Positions 21,131 to 31,210 of a stretch of DNA of 64,000 bases are shown here, in pieces. The notes under the pieces were generated by a model. The model was not told the origin of the DNA and made no database searches. It worked only from the letters and a program-made list of their open reading frames with translations. Source of the DNA: Arctopsyche grandis (lineage: Eukaryota; Arthropoda; Insecta; Trichoptera; Hydropsychidae); assembly GCF_051622035.1 (NCBI RefSeq), contig NC_135356.1, forward strand, positions 31,410,290 through 31,474,289. The letters run 5' to 3'. The translations under genes and the position numbers were made by a program. Numbering within the stretch: position 1 is the first letter of the stretch; every line of letters begins with the position of its first letter.

Positions 21131-21245
21131 AATACCCAACGAGAAGCTCATGTGGGAACATTTTGAAAGCACAACCAAATGAACATCAATTTTGAAAGCG
21201 AATATTCTATTGGCATTCATTTTAAAAGTAAACAATTCCGACGGT

Positions 21246-21470
21246 TCGAACATTTGAAACCTGAGAATTTACTGCTAGCGAGCAAAGCAAGGGAGCTGCT
21301 GTAAAATTAGCGGATTTTGGTTCGGCAATTGAAGTTCTTTTGAAAAATTTATAATTGTCTGCTATCCTCCGTTTTGGGATGTGAGCAGCAACATCGTTTA
21401 TACAATCAGATAAAAGCCAGAGCCGGTATTACCGATGTTGGAGAGGACGATAGTCCAAGTTAGTAATTGA
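21246..21470 (+). pseudogene. CaMKII kinase-domain fragment (plus strand)
   Basis: The reading HLKPENLLLASKA, then (after a one-base frameshift) GAAVKLADFGSAIEV corresponds to the CaMKII catalytic loop and DFG motif. About 20 bases further CYPPFWD appears and, after another shift, EQQHRLYNQIKARAGITDVG. The roughly 45 residues normally between IEV and YPPFWD are absent, so exons have been lost or never copied. The last part is the inverted partner of 20855-20915. Confidence 0.75.
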
Positions 21471-21501
21471 GCCTACATATACATAAATATGTACCTACAT
21501 G
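21390..21501 (-). repeat. Inverted repeat arm (right)
   Basis: Partner of 20803-20915. The loop of about 475 bp carries the rest of both kinase fragments. Confidence 0.8.
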
Positions 21502-22372
21502 TATCTAGAGATATAAATATGTACCTACATGTACCACTCTATCTAGAGATTTCGTCGGTTGATCTTCTATCAGCCTCGCCAGGTGGTCTATATTCGTCCT
21601 GTAGCTGAAAATATATATAATATATATACACATCAATATATTGGCGACGTAATAAGAGACTATTTTCAGCCTTTCACGGCGAGGGATTAATCAATGTTGG
21701 CGCCAGCGTTCCGATTGAATTTTCCGTGTGGAGTATTACGGAAAAGGTAATTGAAAAGTCTCGCGATGAAATTTCCTTTCAAGGATCGCCTTTATTGAAA
21801 GGAAAAATTAAATCACGATGAGCCCATATCGGAATGGATAGTATTATACAATAAAAAAATCGATAATAGGATTATGAGAAAATTTACGGAAATTATTCTG
21901 AATACATTATGTGTACATATTTTATGTATGTACATACATATACATATAATAGCTTTGAAAAACATACATATGTTTAATGAAAATATAATGAATTTACAAA
22001 TTCAATGTTGAACAATTATGTTTTACAACAGCGTATGGGTGGCAAAAATGCGTGCCGGAATAGCCAGCTGTCATCGCGTCGATCTGACAGATGATTTTGA
22101 TGTAATTTTTAATGATAAAATTCCAGGGAAATGTAATAATTAGAGACCGGAACTAGTTTGCGCCGTTCATTGTTCATTTGCTCAATGTACCTAGATACAT
22201 GAGTACATGGCACAGTTCGCAGTTCGAACGATGGCACAGTTCGCCTTTGGGATTTGGCAAAATTAGAAGGAATAAGCTTAGTTAATAGGTAAGCTGTTTG
22301 TTATTATAATATTGCCACTGAGATATACATTATAATAAACATAAAGTTATCAAGAAATATATGTGTTTAGAT
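21502..22372. other. No gene recognised
   Basis: AT-rich with TACATACATATACATATA microsatellite-like stretches near 21915. No coding assigned. Confidence 0.4.
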
Positions 22373-22549
22373 CGAAATCGATGTTTAATCGTGGCGCAGG
22401 ACCCGTCATCGGTATGGCTCCTTGCGAAAACAATCAATCGTTCGCCGCAGCCACTCAAGACGGTTCAGTATTCATACTCTGAGCCATTAAAGACTGGAAA
22501 TAATAAGGATTAGTGTGATGCCAAGCGTGTTTCGTAGCCTCAAAAAGGT
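22373..22549 (+). pseudogene. WD-repeat-like exon fragment
   Basis: After a possible acceptor (TGTGTTTAG) the frame reads RSKSMFNRGAGPVIGMAPCE then NNQSFAAATQDGSVFIL, shaped like one WD-repeat blade (GPV...FAAAT.DGS..L), before a stop. A possible donor GTATGT follows at about 22548 after further stops. Which WD protein it came from (a Vps15-type one is a guess) cannot be told. Confidence 0.35.
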
Positions 22550-22883
22550 ATGTGTAGTCACTAGTCACACTGCTTGTGTAATGTGCTGGGGAGATTCAGA
22601 ATAGATATGCGGTATCTACATACATATATAACATATCTCGGACGAGCTAACATATCTCATTTGGCAGAAGAGGAACGAAGAGGGCCAAATCAAAGGACAC
22701 GTCTACAATAACGCCCTCTAATGATTTTAAATTAAAGCCCTCTAAATGATTTTAAAACAATAGATTTTTTTACATATGTAAACAACATATTATTGTATGG
22801 GCTATGGTGAATTTTTTTAGTCATATATACAAATAATAAAAACAAATACTATAGCAAATGATTTAACCAAAATAAATATTTAC

Positions 22884-23069
22884 TTTTCTTATATTGCTCT
22901 TATGTGACAAATTGGAATCAGAAGACAGTGTGATTTTTTGTCTAGTCAAACATGCGATCAATCGTAATGATTTACATTCCAAAAGTGAGCAAACTTTTTT
23001 GCACAGATTCAAAGCTGAACATTCAATAATTGGCACAAGCCACCGCTATTTGCAGTCGGATAAGTTGTA
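22884..23069 (+). other. Unrecognised open frame
   Basis: A frame reads LCDKLESEDSVIFCLVKHAI then NRNDLHSKSEQTFLHRFKAE to a stop at 23069. Composition is protein-like (mixed charged and hydrophobic residues), and it sits among other gene fragments. I do not recognise it. Confidence 0.25.
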
Positions 23070-23257
23070 AAAAAGAACTAATTACACAAAATCACCAACA
23101 AACTGATTTTGCAGGCGTCCTTAGTCCAACTATTATAATATCGCGTATGCAAAAAATATAATATAGTAAAACTCTTGTGTGCAATTTAAAGAAGTTTTCC
23201 ATACCTAGCGGTATGCAACATGAAAATTTCAGCGAATTTTAAAACGGCGGTTTAAGA

Positions 23258-23503
23258 ATGATACGTCAAAAAGACTTTCGTGTTGAAACACGCAACATCA
23301 GACTTTCCGACCAAAATATTAACGATGATGTAGATCGTCTATCTGTGTGCAGTAATAGAATTTGCATAGATGATGACGACGTTTATGACGATTGTTACAT
23401 CGAGCCGTCAATTGTATTTGAACCGAGTATTGCGAGAAGATTAGTTGAAGCCGATTATATACCGTCCCCATGTTCGGTAAACTGCAATCTATGTAACATA
23501 TAA
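23258..23503 (+). CDS. Unrecognised 81-residue acidic ORF
   Basis: It begins MIRQKDFRVETRNIRLSDQN and includes the acidic run ICIDDDDVYDDCYIEPSI, ending with a cysteine-rich tail (CSVNCNLCNI). No signal peptide or membrane segment is evident. Codon content looks more protein-like than the AT-rich surroundings. It may be an exon or captured fragment rather than a gene. No promoter or partner exon was found. Confidence 0.25.
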   Translation: MIRQKDFRVETRNIRLSDQNINDDVDRLSVCSNRICIDDDDVYDDCYIEPSIVFEPSIARRLVEADYIPSPCSVNCNLCNI

Positions 23504-24054
23504 CAGCTTTTAGACGTGAGAAATTTTTTTAAGATAAAAAAAAATAAAATTATGTACTAATTAGGTACATGGACACGATTGACATCCATCGATGAATGAT
23601 TCAACGCGTTCTCGTTCTAAATTTATTGGAAAAAGATACGTTAGTGATTTGAAGGTCGTCCATCGTGCCGTCGATTCGATTAGACATGAAAATGTGGCGG
23701 CAAAAAAATTTACCTAGACTGTTAATGATACATTATTATCACAAAAAAGATGGAAGACTGGTGTCGATAGAGAACAAATAAAAAGTAATTAAAGTAATAA
23801 AGGTGGCCACCGCAACTCCATCACTTTGGGATTTAAATGCTACTCCCTACAAACCAGAGGCTAGCAAAAATAGCGACGTACTTTTAATACCCATAGGGCA
23901 AAACATTTAGAAAGGAGAGCTTTCCTACAAGTGCCAGGACTACCGAACCATCGTAGAAAGTGCCAGGACCATACATATAGAATAACATATAGTTATTCTA
24001 TGTCTATAGCCAGGACGATACTTCTTTCTAAAGAACTGTCAGAGAACCATATGA

Positions 24055-24158
24055 GTAGTCACCGGAGCCTGAGGGGGCCGTGTATTGTTCAAAGGTTGTA
24101 AATGCATTGTTAAAGGTTTGCCGAACAATGGATAGCACTGTGACTATCCTACCTCTAC
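24055..24158 (-). repeat. Dispersed 104-bp repeat, inverted copy of 9150-9253
   Basis: Near-identical reverse complement of 9150-9253, lying directly before the OGT fragment. Confidence 0.75.
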
Positions 24159-24224
24159 ATATGAGGCATGGGTTGGAAAAGCTTCAGACCTATGTAAATA
24201 GCAACCGGTGAAGAGGCTCCTCAA

Positions 24225-24580
24225 AGTATCGTAATAGCTACTCGACAACAATACTCATTGCCAAATGATGCCATAGTTTCTTGTAAGTTTAATCAGCTTT
24301 ATAAGATAGAGCCAATAACGCCGAGTATGTGGGAGAACATTTTGAAAAATATTCCGTAGTTGTGTCTGTGGCTTTTAAAATTTCCTGCTGCCGGTGAAGC
24401 AAATATTAAAATTGGTAGCCCAACAATTAGGACGTCCAGGAGGACGAATCATATTTTCCAATGTAGTAGCGAAAAAAGAACATGTGTGACGAGGACAATT
24501 AGACACTCCTCTTTGTAATGGATATACCCACAACCACGTAGTATGGATGGTCTCTAGACTGGTACTCAAACTCTAGACTG
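24225..24580 (+). pseudogene. O-GlcNAc transferase (OGT) fragment
   Basis: The reading [40 protein letters not shown] then LCLWLLKFPAAGEANI and, after a shift, AQQLGRPGGRIIFSNVVAKK...HV, RGQL and DTPLCNGYT matches the glycosyltransferase domain of O-linked N-acetylglucosamine transferase (sxc in Drosophila). OGT attaches GlcNAc to Ser/Thr of nuclear and cytosolic proteins. Stops and at least two frameshifts break it. Only about 110 of over 1000 residues are present, with no intron visible inside the piece. It is a dead fragment among other gene fragments. Confidence 0.85.
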
Positions 24581-25181
24581 GAGTATAAAATTCCTTAAAA
24601 AAGACAATGCGCGATAAGATACTGTCGAGAGGATAAAAAAAGTATTTCGAATGCCACAATTTTCAAAATAACAATTTCCAAAATCGCTGACAATGGCAGT
24701 TTCGAAATGATGCAATATTTGACGAGCAATCTAGGTGAAAAAGTATCTGGTTTCAAGCGCGAATGAAAGGTGACAACCATATTAAGATATGTAGTACATT
24801 AAAAGTACCAAAGACCCAATGACACGTTTCAATATTACTTTTATAATGAGCTGTTCCCACTATGTGGATTCACACAGTAGATTTATATATAGTAATAGTA
24901 ATATAATTGGTCGTATTGGCGTCTCACGACATACGAATCGATTTACTAATATGCAGGTAACTGTACATTTCATTGTACAAATTAATTGCACAAAAACTTT
25001 GGAAATAAAATAGACCACACGTGAATGGGTGCGGCACCTCGCAGATACCAAATTCTAAATTATAAAAGAAAAATGCAGCGAATTCACTGGAGAATACGAT
25101 GAAACGATGACAATGATGGACGTGTGTCGTTTTTGACGTACATACAGCGATGGTACAAACCTCATCACGAGCGAGAATGCA

Positions 25182-25693
25182 TCGGCAGTTCTGGATCGGC
25201 TGGCAGTACAGGTTAATTTTCAGGAAAAGACCGCCTTTTTTCCGGTCTCCTTCTGGTATCAGAAACGATCTGAAATAGAAACGTCAATCAAATGAGTACA
25301 AAGCCAAAGTCAAACTAAAACACACAATTAAGTTTAACAATATTTGGACTTTCGAAAATACCTGGTGATATTTGGATACAACTTCGGGAAATTTTATCAG
25401 CAGTTCAGGATCGGCTAGCAGTACAGCTTCATTTCAGGAAAAGACTGCATTTTTTCCAGTCTCCGTTTGTTATCAGCAACGATCTGAAATAAAAACGTCA
25501 CTCGAATGAGTACAAATAAAAAGTCAAACTAAAACACATAGGAAAGTTAATCAATCTCTGGATTTTCGAAAATACCTGATGATATTTGGACACAACTTCA
25601 GCAAATTGTATCGGCAGTTCTGGATCGGCTGGAAGTACAGCTTCATTTTCAGGAAATGACCGCGTTCTTTCGAGACTCTGTTGGGTGTCAGCA
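25182..25693 (-). repeat. Three tandem copies of one exon-like unit
   Basis: On the minus strand, three direct units of about 210-225 bp each hold an exon-like block. The middle block (25362-25493, 132 bp) is bounded by a TTTATTTCAG acceptor and a GTATTTTCG donor. The block at 25576-25693 reads LPADPELPIQFAEVVSKYHQ at its end. The block at 25182-25269 keeps the acceptor but lacks the donor. Reading frames are partly intact (VSDTRRRPEKRRSFPEN) and partly shifted. I do not recognise the protein. Either a duplicated (possibly mutually exclusive) exon of a real gene or a minisatellite seeded by an exon. Confidence 0.55.
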
Positions 25694-25912
25694 AAAAACT
25701 ATAATTTTTGACTAGGGTAACCAGCTTTTTTATACAACTTTTTGAAGAGAAAAAAATCTAAAAATATATCCTATGCTATAAACTATGGCAAAATTTAAAA
25801 TAAAATTGATTTTTTGACGAATAAATTTATTCGCATTTATGAAATTATCAGAGAGCATTTATGAAATTATGTAGATATGACCGACAATTTCAATACAGTA
25901 ATTATTTTTATA

Positions 25913-26490
25913 CTAGTGTTGGGCCCGTTGATTTCAACGGGTGGTTTCAAAAAGGAAATGAAACTCGAATAAAAATAAAGTTAAAGATATTGAATCGACT
26001 GGTTTCGGAAAGAAATTGATGCACGAATTAGAAGTTACGATTGACAAATTACGAAGTGAATACGAATTACGAATTATGTTTTGTGCATCGCCGACGTCTC
26101 GACGCCTTTGCCCCCAGCGCCCCCGTTGCTTTCGGCACCCCGGGGCCTTTGCCCCCGGCGCCCCCGGGGCCTTCGCCCCCAGTGCTCCGGACGCCTCTGG
26201 CGCCCGTAGCACAAAAATATGATAAATATGAAAAAAACTGAAAAAAATGAAAAAAATGAAAAATATGAAAAAAGCGGGAAAAACTGAAAAAAATGAAAAA
26301 TATGACAAAAATGAGAAATATGAAAAAAACTGAAAAATATGAAAAAAGCTGAAAAAATGAGAAATATGAAAAAAGCTGAAAAAACTGAAAAAAATGAAAA
26401 AAAAATTTTTTGTTCCGCATACTGGTTGACGGTTGATCGTCCAATATACAAATATATATATTTAGCGACAGTCCGTTTTTATATATAGTA
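25913..26490 (-). mobile_element. Non-autonomous Helitron, near complete (minus strand)
   Basis: The 3' end at 25913 is CTAG, then the hairpin CCCGTTGATTTCAACGGG (25924-25941). The interior shows the GATATTGAATCGACTGG tract, a GC-rich minisatellite (26090-26215), a long GAAAAA(A/T)TGAAAAA tract (26220-26405), and 5' TATATATAAAAACGGACTGT at 26469-26488. It aligns with the plus-strand copies at 9296-10002. Length is about 578 bp; no Rep/helicase gene. Confidence 0.7.
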
Positions 26491-26525
26491 TATTTCGAGG
26501 CATTCGTCGAAGCGCGCAAACGACA

Positions 26526-27330
26526 CGGAAAGGAAACGACGCCACAGTCGAGGGGGATGACGAGACGCGATTCCAAGGTCGCGGTGGCTCTGATTGTTTG
26601 GTGGCAAATGTGCAATCAATCGACGAGCACTTGTGCAATCGATCGACGAAAGCAATCAATCCACGGCAAACGCGACCAACCGATTGAAACGCGGCAACAA
26701 TGGCTATTTTCCATAACCAGTTCCTAAATAGCAACCACGGGTTGCAATAAAGGAACTGGATATGGAAAATTCGAAAATGTCGGGTGTAGATATCGGTAGT
26801 GTGAACGTAGCCAATAAAGCTACAATAATAGCGTTGGGGGAGGGGAGGGGCGGGGAGGGGCAGCTCAGGGCTCAGCGTTGTGCACTCACCGCGATGGCCG
26901 TACCACTTCTGCCGGAAAATGGCGGCGAACATTGCGATCTGCATTAGCACAAAATGTAAAATGCGATTGTGGTAATATTGATAGAGAGAGAGAAACGGAA
27001 AGGAAACGACGCCACAGTCGAGGGGGATGACGAGACGCGATTCCAAGGTCGCGGTGGCTCTGATTGTTTGGTGGCAAATGTGCAATCAATCGACGAGCAC
27101 TTGTGCAATCGATCGACGAAAGCAATCAACCCCACCCCACGGCAAACGCGACCAACGATCGAAAGGGCAACAATAAAGCTACAATAATAGCGTACCTGCG
27201 GGGGGTTGGGGGTGGTGGTGGGGGGGGGGCGGGTAGCGGCAGCTCAGAGCTCAGCGACGCGCACCCGCCGCGATGGCCGCTGCACTTCTGCCGGAAAATG
27301 GCGGCGAACATTGCGGTCCGCATTGGCACG
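26526..27330 (+). repeat. Tandem duplication of GC-rich unit
   Basis: Bases from about 26526 (GGAAAGGAAACGACGCCACA...) recur from 26997, and AGCTACAATAATAGCGT (26819, 27177) through TCTGCCGGAAAATGGCGGCG (about 26908, 27289) recur too. The unit is about 360-470 bp and contains a G-tract (GGGGGAGGGGAGGGGCGGGG near 26836; TGGGGGTGGTGGTGGGGGGG near 27205). Open frames on both strands look composition-driven. Origin unknown; it adjoins the left end of the large hAT. Confidence 0.7.
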
Positions 27331-27565
27331 AGCTCAGAGCTGAGAGCCCAGCGACGTGCACTCACCGCGATGGGCGCACCACTTCTGCCGACTGCGAGCA
27401 GCGCTTCCGATGTAATGGCTGGGAGTGGGGGTTCACCCACGGCGATAGCGATTGGTCGAATATGCGAACGACGCAGCTCATTTCGACGCACACGCCAACA
27501 CCACTAATCGACATGCCCGTACACTAGGGCTGCCATACGTCCGCGTTGACAGGGACATGTCCCAG

Positions 27566-30259
27566 TAGGCTTGGGCATAGTAGTTCGCAAATCAGATCTC
27601 TCAGTTTAGTTCGCCGCTCCTAAACGAACTAGTTCGCTCTTCTAGTTCGTCAGCTCCCAGCTCGAATCAGTGAAAGGCAGATCGTTCGCTCGTTCGTTCG
27701 CTCGCAGATCGTTCACTCGCAGATTGTTCGCTCGTTTTGGCTCGATGAAAGAATAACACATGACGCAAAAAAGAAAACAAAAATAATCAAATTTTTTATA
27801 TTTTTTTAGAAATAATCAACAATTATATTACTATTAGGTACTGGTTAGTTCTTGTAAAAAATATCACTTACACTTATAAAGTTGTTACCTAACAATTAAA
27901 CATAATGACTTGTTTGAGTGAGATCGTATGTATAAAAAAAAAATAAAATGGAAAAATAATATTACATATTACTGTGTAAAAATATCAATTTGGACACTTT
28001 ATTCGATGACAATAGTGTTCTACGTTCATTAAGGACTTGACCCGTCGCTGAAAAAACGCGTTCGCAGGGCACAGATGTTGCTACGGCACAAAATCTTTTC
28101 AAAACATACGCGTAAACGTGAGGGTATATCAAACGACGTTCATGCCACCATTGAAGCGGATCTTCTTTACGATTTAGATACTCTTCATTTAGGTATTTAT
28201 CTAATTCGCGAATGCCAGCAGCAAGCTGGTTATCTGGCCTAGTAATTTTTTGTATTTCTTGGTCGTATTCATCCCATATGCAGCTATTTTTATTACTAGG
28301 TATAGATGTTGATGCGTCGCTGGAAGTAGGAACAGCCTCTGGAGTACCCCCTTGAACTAATTGTACTTGGCCGATTTTATTTCTAAGGGCTTGTACTACC
28401 ATTTCACAGGCTCTTTGATTTTTGAATCCCCTCGTCTTAAATCGAGGATCCAAAATCGTACACTCTGCGTATAACATATTCTTCTCTATATCTTTTAAAC
28501 GATCTTCCATGCCTTTCTTTAGCAGAGACTGCACATCAACTATTTTTGTATTGTAAGAAACATGTTTTTGTAAAAAATTTGTTAGTAAATTACACAAAAT
28601 TATTATTTTAGATAAAGTGACGTTTTTCTCGGCACTTATTTCTAAGGTAATCTCGTAGAATGGACTGAGTAACGGTAAAACTTCCTCTATGACTTCCCAG
28701 TCCCCTTCATTTAAAGTTAAATCAGGGCGTAGAAGTGCAACGGTAGCAATCACTGCATCCTTTACCTGTACTATTCGCTTGAGCATGTCAAAAGTGGAAT
28801 TCCAGCAGGTTTGTACATCCTGCTTGAGCTTAAGAACAGGCAAATTCATTTGCTGCTGCGTAGCAGTCAATTTATGTTTTCCTTGTGTGCTACGAATAAA
28901 AAACTCGACAATATTTTTAACTCTTCCCAAAACGTCACATATCTTTTTCGTAGCTTCTTGTACAACAAGATTTAGAGAGTGAGCGAAACATGAGATGGAC
29001 CGCCAATCACCAAGTCTAACAGCAGATAAGATATTTGCTGCATTATCGCTAACAATGGCAGCAACTGTGTGTGAAATGTTCCACTCCGCCATAACAACTT
29101 TCATAAAGTCGCACAAGTTTTGACTAGTATGTCGCTCTTTATAATTGATACAACCAAGTAATACTGAGTGAAGTTTAGTCTCTTCATTTATAAAATGAGC
29201 TACAATAGCTATATAGCTGTCGTTATTTCTAGACGTCCAACCATCAGTACTAAGAGACAACGCTGGTGCTGCTTGTACCTTTATTTTTGCTTCAGCCATG
29301 ACGTCATTGTGAATTCTTGACATTAAATTTTCCGATAACGTTTTTCTTGATGGTAGTTTATAGCCTGGGCATTGAGAAACTAATTCAATAAGTTTACGAA
29401 ATTCTGTTTCTTCTACGATTCTTAAGGCGTGATGCCCTTTAGCTACCATCTTGACAAGTTGTTTATCAATTTGCTCAATCTTTGGAACTGGCGGTGGTCT
29501 ACGAATGTATTGGGTCATCGATTGTTGGGAGTCTACTATATTTGATGATGCTGAAATTATATTCTCCGATTCGCATGTGCTTTGACTTGATTGAAGTGAG
29601 TTTAAACTAGGTAATATCGGTGTTTGTCTTTCAGCAGTTAATGGGATCAAAAGGTGTTTTGTTTTCATATGTCGGGTTAAATTACCATTCGATCCGCCCG
29701 CAATACTTATTATTGTTGAACAATGGTTACATTTCGCTTTTTTATTATCAATGTCTTCTGTAAAATGAGTCCACAAGGGGCTATGTTTTCTTTTTGATGA
29801 CATCGTAACAAATACCCTATAACAAAACACATTAACCCTATACGTAAACTATTTTTAAAGTATATTAAAGAAATTAATTAATTGTTAATAGTAATTGTTA
29901 TTATACATTAGAAGCATAAGCTACTTGATAACGACAGTGTCTTATTATTTTAAAATTTATTTAACGTTCGGTTAACGTCACTCTCGTTCATTCGGTCACA
30001 AACTAATGAAATTCTTGTGTAGTTCGCGAACGAACTGTCTTGTGTAGTTCGCGAACGAACTAGATCGTAAGAGTGAACAAGACGCGCATGTGCAGTGAGC
30101 GAGCGGCAGTATTAGTGTAGTGCCGTCCCACTCTCACTCATTCGGTCACGAACTAGTGAACTATGGAACTATGGAACGAGGAGTGAGGGAACTAGTTCGA
30201 CTAGTTCACCTGTGGGAGCGCTCTTACGACCTAGTTCGTTCGCGAACTACACAAGCCTA
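27566..30259 (-). mobile_element. Inner hAT element, 2.69 kb, perfect 8-bp TSD
   Basis: It starts TAGGCTTGGGCATAGTAGTT and ends ...GCGAACTACACAAGCCTA, an imperfect inverted repeat, with TGTCCCAG duplicated exactly at 27558-27565 and 30260-30267. Subterminal regions are packed with TTCGCTCG / GTTCGCGAACTA motifs on both sides, likely transposase binding sites. It encodes an uninterrupted transposase on the minus strand. It sits 41 bp inside the outer hAT. Perfect TSD and intact ORF suggest a recent, possibly still active element. Confidence 0.93.
27962..29803 (-). CDS. hAT transposase with BED zinc finger (intact)
   Basis: A 613-residue protein counted from MSSKRKHSPLWTHF. An upstream in-frame Met at 29830 adds 9 residues; I prefer the inner Met because the BED-type start follows directly. 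The N-terminal BED finger is KCNHCSTII...NLTRHMKTKH (C25, C28, H45, H50 from this Met). The RNase-H-like core shows LSTDGWTSRNNDSYIA and AIVSDNAANI, then the C.AHSLNLVVQ helix. The C-terminal dimerisation region reads SVPCERVFSATGQVLNERRT then LLSSNKVSKLIFLHSN. These are the D, D and E regions of hAT enzymes. The length is normal and no stop or frameshift is present. It should catalyse cut-and-paste transposition of its element and of short relatives sharing the ends. Confidence 0.93.
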   Translation of the reverse strand: MSSKRKHSPLWTHFTEDIDNKKAKCNHCSTIISIAGGSNGNLTRHMKTKHLLIPLTAERQTPILPSLNSLQSSQSTCESENIISASSNIVDSQQSMTQYIRRPPPVPKIEQIDKQLVKMVAKGHHALRIVEETEFRKLIELVSQCPGYKLPSRKTLSENLMSRIHNDVMAEAKIKVQAAPALSLSTDGWTSRNNDSYIAIVAHFINEETKLHSVLLGCINYKERHTSQNLCDFMKVVMAEWNISHTVAAIVSDNAANILSAVRLGDWRSISCFAHSLNLVVQEATKKICDVLGRVKNIVEFFIRSTQGKHKLTATQQQMNLPVLKLKQDVQTCWNSTFDMLKRIVQVKDAVIATVALLRPDLTLNEGDWEVIEEVLPLLSPFYEITLEISAEKNVTLSKIIILCNLLTNFLQKHVSYNTKIVDVQSLLKKGMEDRLKDIEKNMLYAECTILDPRFKTRGFKNQRACEMVVQALRNKIGQVQLVQGGTPEAVPTSSDASTSIPSNKNSCIWDEYDQEIQKITRPDNQLAAGIRELDKYLNEEYLNRKEDPLQWWHERRLIYPHVYAYVLKRFCAVATSVPCERVFSATGQVLNERRTLLSSNKVSKLIFLHSNM

Positions 30260-30565
30260 TGTCCCAGTTTCGAGGTCTGTGTCCCGGTGTCCCAGTCCGA
30301 GAGTCATTTGTCCCCGTCAATTTCAAAATTTAGACATTTAAAAAAATTATTCAATTATTTTTTAATATCTATCGAACAAGACCTTTTGAACCAAGAAATC
30401 TCAGGATGCACTCTCTATACTGTGGTCCTAAAAGGAAAGACGTTTAAACGTCAAAAATTGTACCCACTTAATATCTAATATAATTGTTGTGTTCGTTGTC
30501 GCGTTCGGTCGTGTCGCCAAAGTGTGTTTTTGCTACTTCTTCATTGTTAATAAATAAAATATAAA

Positions 30566-31210
30566 ATGGCCAAGTACGTGCAAAGTGTCTCCAAAATATT
30601 AGAGAGTATGGTCCAAGTCCTCATGGACCCTGTCAATAGATTTAGCAAGGACCAAATGGCCAAATTGATGCCTTTCACCTCTGATATCTCGCAAACTGTA
30701 GGCGAAATGTCCTGTAATATTGCAATGCTGGAAGGAGAGCTGTCAGCTACCAAAATGTATATGTCTAAAGATACACCCACCACGATTGAATCGACATTGG
30801 AACTTGTTAGTGAAATGGAAGAAAGAAAAAATAGAAAAAACAATGTTATCATATTTGACATTACTGAAACAGGTAATAATGACGACAATAATGTAATCGC
30901 AAATTTATTGTCAAAAGCCGAGCTACCTAACCACAAATTCACCGCTCATAGAATCGGATTAAAACAAGGTACGAAGCCAAGGCCCCTAAAAGTTAAACTC
31001 GATGTACAGCAAACAGCAATATCATTACTTAGAAAAGGACCCAAACTAGGAATTAAAATAAAAAACGACCTAACGTACATGCAAAGACTACATATAAACA
31101 ATTTGTGGAACGAAATGAATACCAGAAAAGACAAAGGTGAAAGTGACTTAATAATAAAATATTTTAACGGAGTGCCTAAAATAATAAATAAAAATAGTAC
31201 AAAAAACTAA
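30566..31210 (+). CDS. LINE ORF1 protein
   Basis: A 214-residue protein beginning MAKYVQSVSKILESMVQVLM. A helical N-terminal half precedes KNNVIIFDITETGNNDD, HRIGLKQGTKPRPLKVKL and KNDLTYMQRLHINNLWNEMN. This last pattern (HRIG...RP..VK...IR.DLT..QR) is typical of ORF1 C-terminal RNA-binding-like domains in Jockey/CR1-group LINEs. No CCHC knuckles are visible. It ends on AAA AAC TAA, and the -1 frame continues into ORF2. Confidence 0.75.
   Translation: MAKYVQSVSKILESMVQVLMDPVNRFSKDQMAKLMPFTSDISQTVGEMSCNIAMLEGELSATKMYMSKDTPTTIESTLELVSEMEERKNRKNNVIIFDITETGNNDDNNVIANLLSKAELPNHKFTAHRIGLKQGTKPRPLKVKLDVQQTAISLLRKGPKLGIKIKNDLTYMQRLHINNLWNEMNTRKDKGESDLIIKYFNGVPKIINKNSTKN

Noticed and set aside
25934-26615. 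Open frames rich in Phe/Ser (FFHFFQFF)
   Set aside because: Translation of the GAAAAA/TTTTTC low-complexity tract inside the Helitron; no conserved domain.
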